Below, piece after piece: positions 5,223 to 7,968 of a DNA stretch of 7,968 nucleotides. Position numbers and translations under genes: made by a program. Location: contig CAKUGW010000131.1 in NCBI GenBank assembly GCA_934654805.1, positions 1-7,968 on the forward strand. Direction: 5' to 3'. How positions within the stretch are numbered: position 1 is the stretch's first letter; each line of letters starts with the position of its first letter. The notes under the pieces were generated by a model. The model did not search any database. It was not told the origin of the DNA and worked only from the letters and a program-made list of their open reading frames with translations. Source of the DNA: an uncultured Kiritimatiellota bacterium (GTDB lineage: Bacteria; Verrucomicrobiota; Kiritimatiellia; RFP12; UBA1067).

Positions 5223-7968
5223 TTACTTCAGCAAAATCAGGAGGCCGAGTTCCGCATTCTCCAGACACTCGAAGCACCCCATGTCCGGCAACGCCGCCGC
5301 GTCTTCCGCGAGCGGCTTGCCGCCACGACCGACGACACGCGGATTCCCCGCGAGATCGGTCGCGTCCGCCGTCATCCAGCCGAACGCCTTGCCCGTGTCG
5401 CGGCAGGGCGAACGGCGCTTCAGCCGCCAGTCGTTCCGCTTCGGATCGATGAAGCGCGGCTTCGCGTCGATGGACTTCCCGTCCGCATCCTGTCCAAGCA
5501 AGTCAAACGGCGTACCGTCGTCGAACTTCAGCGCGGACGCGCCCTGAACGCAGCTGTTCATGAGCGTCGCGTACGTCGGCAGCGTCTCCGCCGTGATCGT
5601 CTTGAGCCAGCGGAAGTTGCCGTTGCCGCGTGAATTGGAGATTTCCCCGCCCTGATTGTACGCGACGATGCAGTTGGCCAGCGTGAACGCGGCCGTGGCG
5701 TTCAGGTAGGCGCCGGGACAGCGATTCGAGACGACGGTCACGTTCTCGAAGACGGAGCCGTCCAGATTCAGCGCCATCGCGTTGTCCGCATACAGGCAGT
5801 TGCGCCAACGCGCGCTTCCGTAAATGGCGTACGTGCAGGCGTTGTTCGTGAAGACGCAGCTCTCCACGAGAGATTCCGCCGTGTTGCCGTCGCCGACGAG
5901 GCTGTCGGACGTGTTGTTGCGGAAGACACAGCCCATCACGCGCACGGGATTCCCTCCGTTCAGCAGCGCACGATGGCCGGAACCGTTGCCGTCGAAGACG
6001 CAGTTCGCGAAGACCGAATACTTCGCCGCCTCGACCGCCGCCCCGCGACGCGCGCCCGACGTGGACGCGCCGGTCGATGTCGTCCAGTTTCCCGTGAAGC
6101 GGCAGTTTTCCGTCCAGACGCTGCACCGCGTCGCCGAAAGCGCACCGCCATTGGCGTTGCCGTCAGCCCGCACGGCCTCGTTCCCCTCGAATGCGCAATC
6201 GACGAACGCGCACGCGCCCGAACGGTCTGCGGCAAAGGCCGACAGCGAGGTATCCGCCATCAGCGCGACGGCCCCGCCCTCACCGGCCTTGCAGGCCACG
6301 AAACGGCAGCGCGTGAACAGCGGCGCACGGTTCGACACGTTGACCTTCACGGAGACCGCGCCGCCCCGGCCGCCGTTGCCGTCCGCCGACAGCGCAAAGC
6401 TGTTCGTGAAGATGCAATCGGAAAGGCCCGCCGTCGGGTTGGTGACGTAAACGCCGCCGCCCTGATCTGCGGCAAAGCCGTTGCGGATCGTCAGGCCGCA
6501 GAGGCCGCTCCCCGCATTCGACAGCAGGAACACGCGATGCCCCGCCGTGCGGTCGTCCGCCGTCGCGCCACCGTCGAGGATGACACGATCCGGCGCCAAC
6601 GCCCCGTTCTCGTCCTCGCCGCGCACCGAGACGCCCGTCGGCACGGTGATCGTCGCGGACGTCTTGTACACGCCGGGACGAATCCGCACGACGCATCCCG
6701 CTGTCGCGGCGGACACGGCCGTCGCCACGTCGTTCGCCGCCGTCTCCCACGTGTCGTAGGGCTCGGCCGGCGTGTTGCCCGCCATGCCTTCAGGGCACAC
6801 GAGAACCTGGCGCGTTGCGACGAGAAAGACCGTCTGGATTTCGCCGTCCGTCTCGACTTCGATGCGGTAGCTGCCGCTTCCCGTCTCCTCCGAGAACGCG
6901 AAATCGTCCGCCGAAACCGTCCGGACCGCCGTCGGAACCGTCAGCGCGGGGATGCGCCCGCCGTAGCTGCCGCTCACGCGGTTCTGTCCATTGAACAGCT
7001 CCAGGCCGACCTGAATGGGCTTTTCGGATGACGCGCCGACGATCTGGCTGTCCGCGTCCAGCGCCAGCGTCCCGACCTGTCCGTTGCCGGGACGGTAAAG
7101 CGTCACGCCCGACTGGTTGCTGACGATGCGCTCGTTGAAGCCGACGCCCAAAACGATCTTCGCGCCGCCCTGCAGCGTCGTCTTCTGCGGCGCGTTGCCG
7201 CCGACTTTCGTGACCAGCGTGCCGCCTTCCTGGACTTCCAGCGACGCGCCCGCGCCGAACGCGAAGTCCTCCGCCAGCCGCACCGTCGCGTTCGAGAGAA
7301 CCTCCAGACCGCCGCAGGCGAGCGTCATCCCATGAAGCGTCGCGCCGCTTGCCGCCCCGGCGCGGTTGCCGAAGGAGAGGACTCCTGGCCCGGTGACAGA
7401 CGCCGAAAACGCGCGCTCGACCTTGCCCCAGTCAATCAGGCCACCGCCCTCGCCGACTCGGATTCCGCGACCGCCGGCATTGAAGGCGAACTGGTGCTGC
7501 GAGACGACGCGCAATCCGCCGCCACGCCGCAGGACAACGGCATCGGCGCGTGCCGCATCCGCCTGACCAAGGAAGTTCGTCGGCATAAGCTTCGTCGAAT
7601 TCCACTCCGCCGAGAGCAGGACGTTCGTGCCATCGACCGCCAGCTGACCCAAATAGTCCGCGAACGCCGCATGGCTGTCGGTCAGCGTCCGAAACGCCAT
7701 CACGTCCGGCGAGGCGGGCGCGCCGTCGTTGACGCGGAACAGGAGGCCACGGTCGGTTGCGCCCACGATGTCCAAGTCCAGCCGCCAGTCCTGCGTCCCC
7801 GAAGCCTCGAACACGAACGGCGCGGCGACCGCCGAGAGAACCTGAGCCCGCCCCTCGACGCGCGACCAGTTGCTGCCCGTCGAGAAACGGACGCCGCCCA
7901 CGACACAGCGCAAGTCGCCGATCGTGAGCGGTCGCAGGTTGTACGCGAACAGCCAGCCCGCGTCACCC
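5223..7968 (-). CDS. Secreted right-handed beta-helix protein with autotransporter-like repeats (5' end outside window)
   Basis: The frame is open to the window edge; the first in-frame start-like codon (TTG at 7913) is not the true start, because 18 further codons upstream read as ordinary protein (ending RPLTIGD). Numbering from that TTG gives 896 residues. Residues 1-365 are Gly/Ala-rich short beta strands (GATLHGMTL, GASLEVQEGGTLV), the style of autotransporter-associated strand repeats. Residues 372-430 fit the entry to a pectate-lyase-type beta-helix seen in many PVC proteins (PYDTWETAANDVATAV, then VVRIRPGVYK). Residues 470-790 are helix coils with a recurring C-x-F/Y pattern (C500, C536, C573, C604, C638, C662, C686, C706). 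Residues 818-883 have the closing signature (DWRLKRRSPCRDTG, TDLAGNPR, DMGCFE) of choice-of-anchor Q-like proteins. The protein ends in a short hydrophobic tail, GLLILLK. It could be a surface adhesin, carbohydrate-binding scaffold or lyase; I see no assignable catalytic residues. It is the first gene visible of the three-gene tandem. Confidence 0.85.
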   Translation of the reverse strand, partial: GDAGWLFAYNLRPLTIGDLRCVVGGVRFSTGSNWSRVEGRAQVLSAVAAPFVFEASGTQDWRLDLDIVGATDRGLLFRVNDGAPASPDVMAFRTLTDSHAAFADYLGQLAVDGTNVLLSAEWNSTKLMPTNFLGQADAARADAVVLRRGGGLRVVSQHQFAFNAGGRGIRVGEGGGLIDWGKVERAFSASVTGPGVLSFGNRAGAASGATLHGMTLACGGLEVLSNATVRLAEDFAFGAGASLEVQEGGTLVTKVGGNAPQKTTLQGGAKIVLGVGFNERIVSNQSGVTLYRPGNGQVGTLALDADSQIVGASSEKPIQVGLELFNGQNRVSGSYGGRIPALTVPTAVRTVSADDFAFSEETGSGSYRIEVETDGEIQTVFLVATRQVLVCPEGMAGNTPAEPYDTWETAANDVATAVSAATAGCVVRIRPGVYKTSATITVPTGVSVRGEDENGALAPDRVILDGGATADDRTAGHRVFLLSNAGSGLCGLTIRNGFAADQGGGVYVTNPTAGLSDCIFTNSFALSADGNGGRGGAVSVKVNVSNRAPLFTRCRFVACKAGEGGAVALMADTSLSAFAADRSGACAFVDCAFEGNEAVRADGNANGGALSATRCSVWTENCRFTGNWTTSTGASTSGARRGAAVEAAKYSVFANCVFDGNGSGHRALLNGGNPVRVMGCVFRNNTSDSLVGDGNTAESLVESCVFTNNACTYAIYGSARWRNCLYADNAMALNLDGSVFENVTVVSNRCPGAYLNATAAFTLANCIVAYNQGGEISNSRGNGNFRWLKTITAETLPTYATLMNSCVQGASALKFDDGTPFDLLGQDADGKSIDAKPRFIDPKRNDWRLKRRSPCRDTGKAFGWMTADATDLAGNPRVVGRGGKPLAEDAAALPDMGCFECLENAELGLLILLK

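Noticed and set aside
5973..7031. A 352-codon plus-strand open frame opposite the beta-helix gene
   Set aside because: Arg-rich antisense shadow of a GC-rich gene; the minus-strand frame has recognisable beta-helix coils throughout.
7700..7913. TTG at 7913 as the true start of the beta-helix gene
   Set aside because: The frame continues upstream to the window edge with protein-like sequence, there is no signal peptide after the TTG, and no clear ribosome site precedes it.

Overview
The window is a GC-rich stretch coded entirely on the minus strand: three large genes read right to left in one tight tandem, almost certainly an operon. The proteins (a GH78-type alpha-L-rhamnosidase, a GH43-type glycosidase and a Cys-rich right-handed beta-helix protein with a 'DLAGNPR...DMGCFE' C-terminal signature) and the repeats reading 'SWGQ.PQSVGT.PG' point to a polysaccharide-degrading member of the PVC group, most likely Kiritimatiellota or a close relative. 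That placement is inference from protein style; there is no rRNA or other phylogenetic marker here.

Layout: 7968-5223 holds the 3' part of a secreted beta-helix protein whose start lies outside the window. After 22 bases comes 5200-3989, a complete 403-residue GH43-like enzyme whose residues resemble exo-beta-1,3-galactanases of GH43 subfamily 24. Its stop codon overlaps, by four bases (GTGA), the GTG start of 3992-93, a 1299-residue protein joining a complete GH78 rhamnosidase to an extra beta-sandwich, a helical linker and a C-terminal metallo-beta-lactamase-fold domain with an intact HxHxDH motif. Bases 1-92 are less GC-rich and hold only a small inverted repeat downstream of the last stop codon.

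The most unusual part is the 5' end of the two enzyme genes. Immediately after the codons for the signal-peptide hydrophobic core, both carry a tandem array of a 22-23 base unit with core GGGGACAG(A/G)CCCC: three units in the rhamnosidase gene, five in the GH43 gene. The unit length is not a multiple of three, so successive copies are read in different frames, yet no frame meets a stop. The two leaders align without gaps for 99 bases (78 identical by hand count), so the whole export leader plus three units looks like one shared cassette, not two independent insertions.

Functionally the enzymes suggest extracytoplasmic attack on a plant polysaccharide with terminal rhamnose and a galactan backbone or side chains (arabinogalactan protein or rhamnogalacturonan I). 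This is a hypothesis from family membership. The fused metallo-hydrolase has no assigned substrate.
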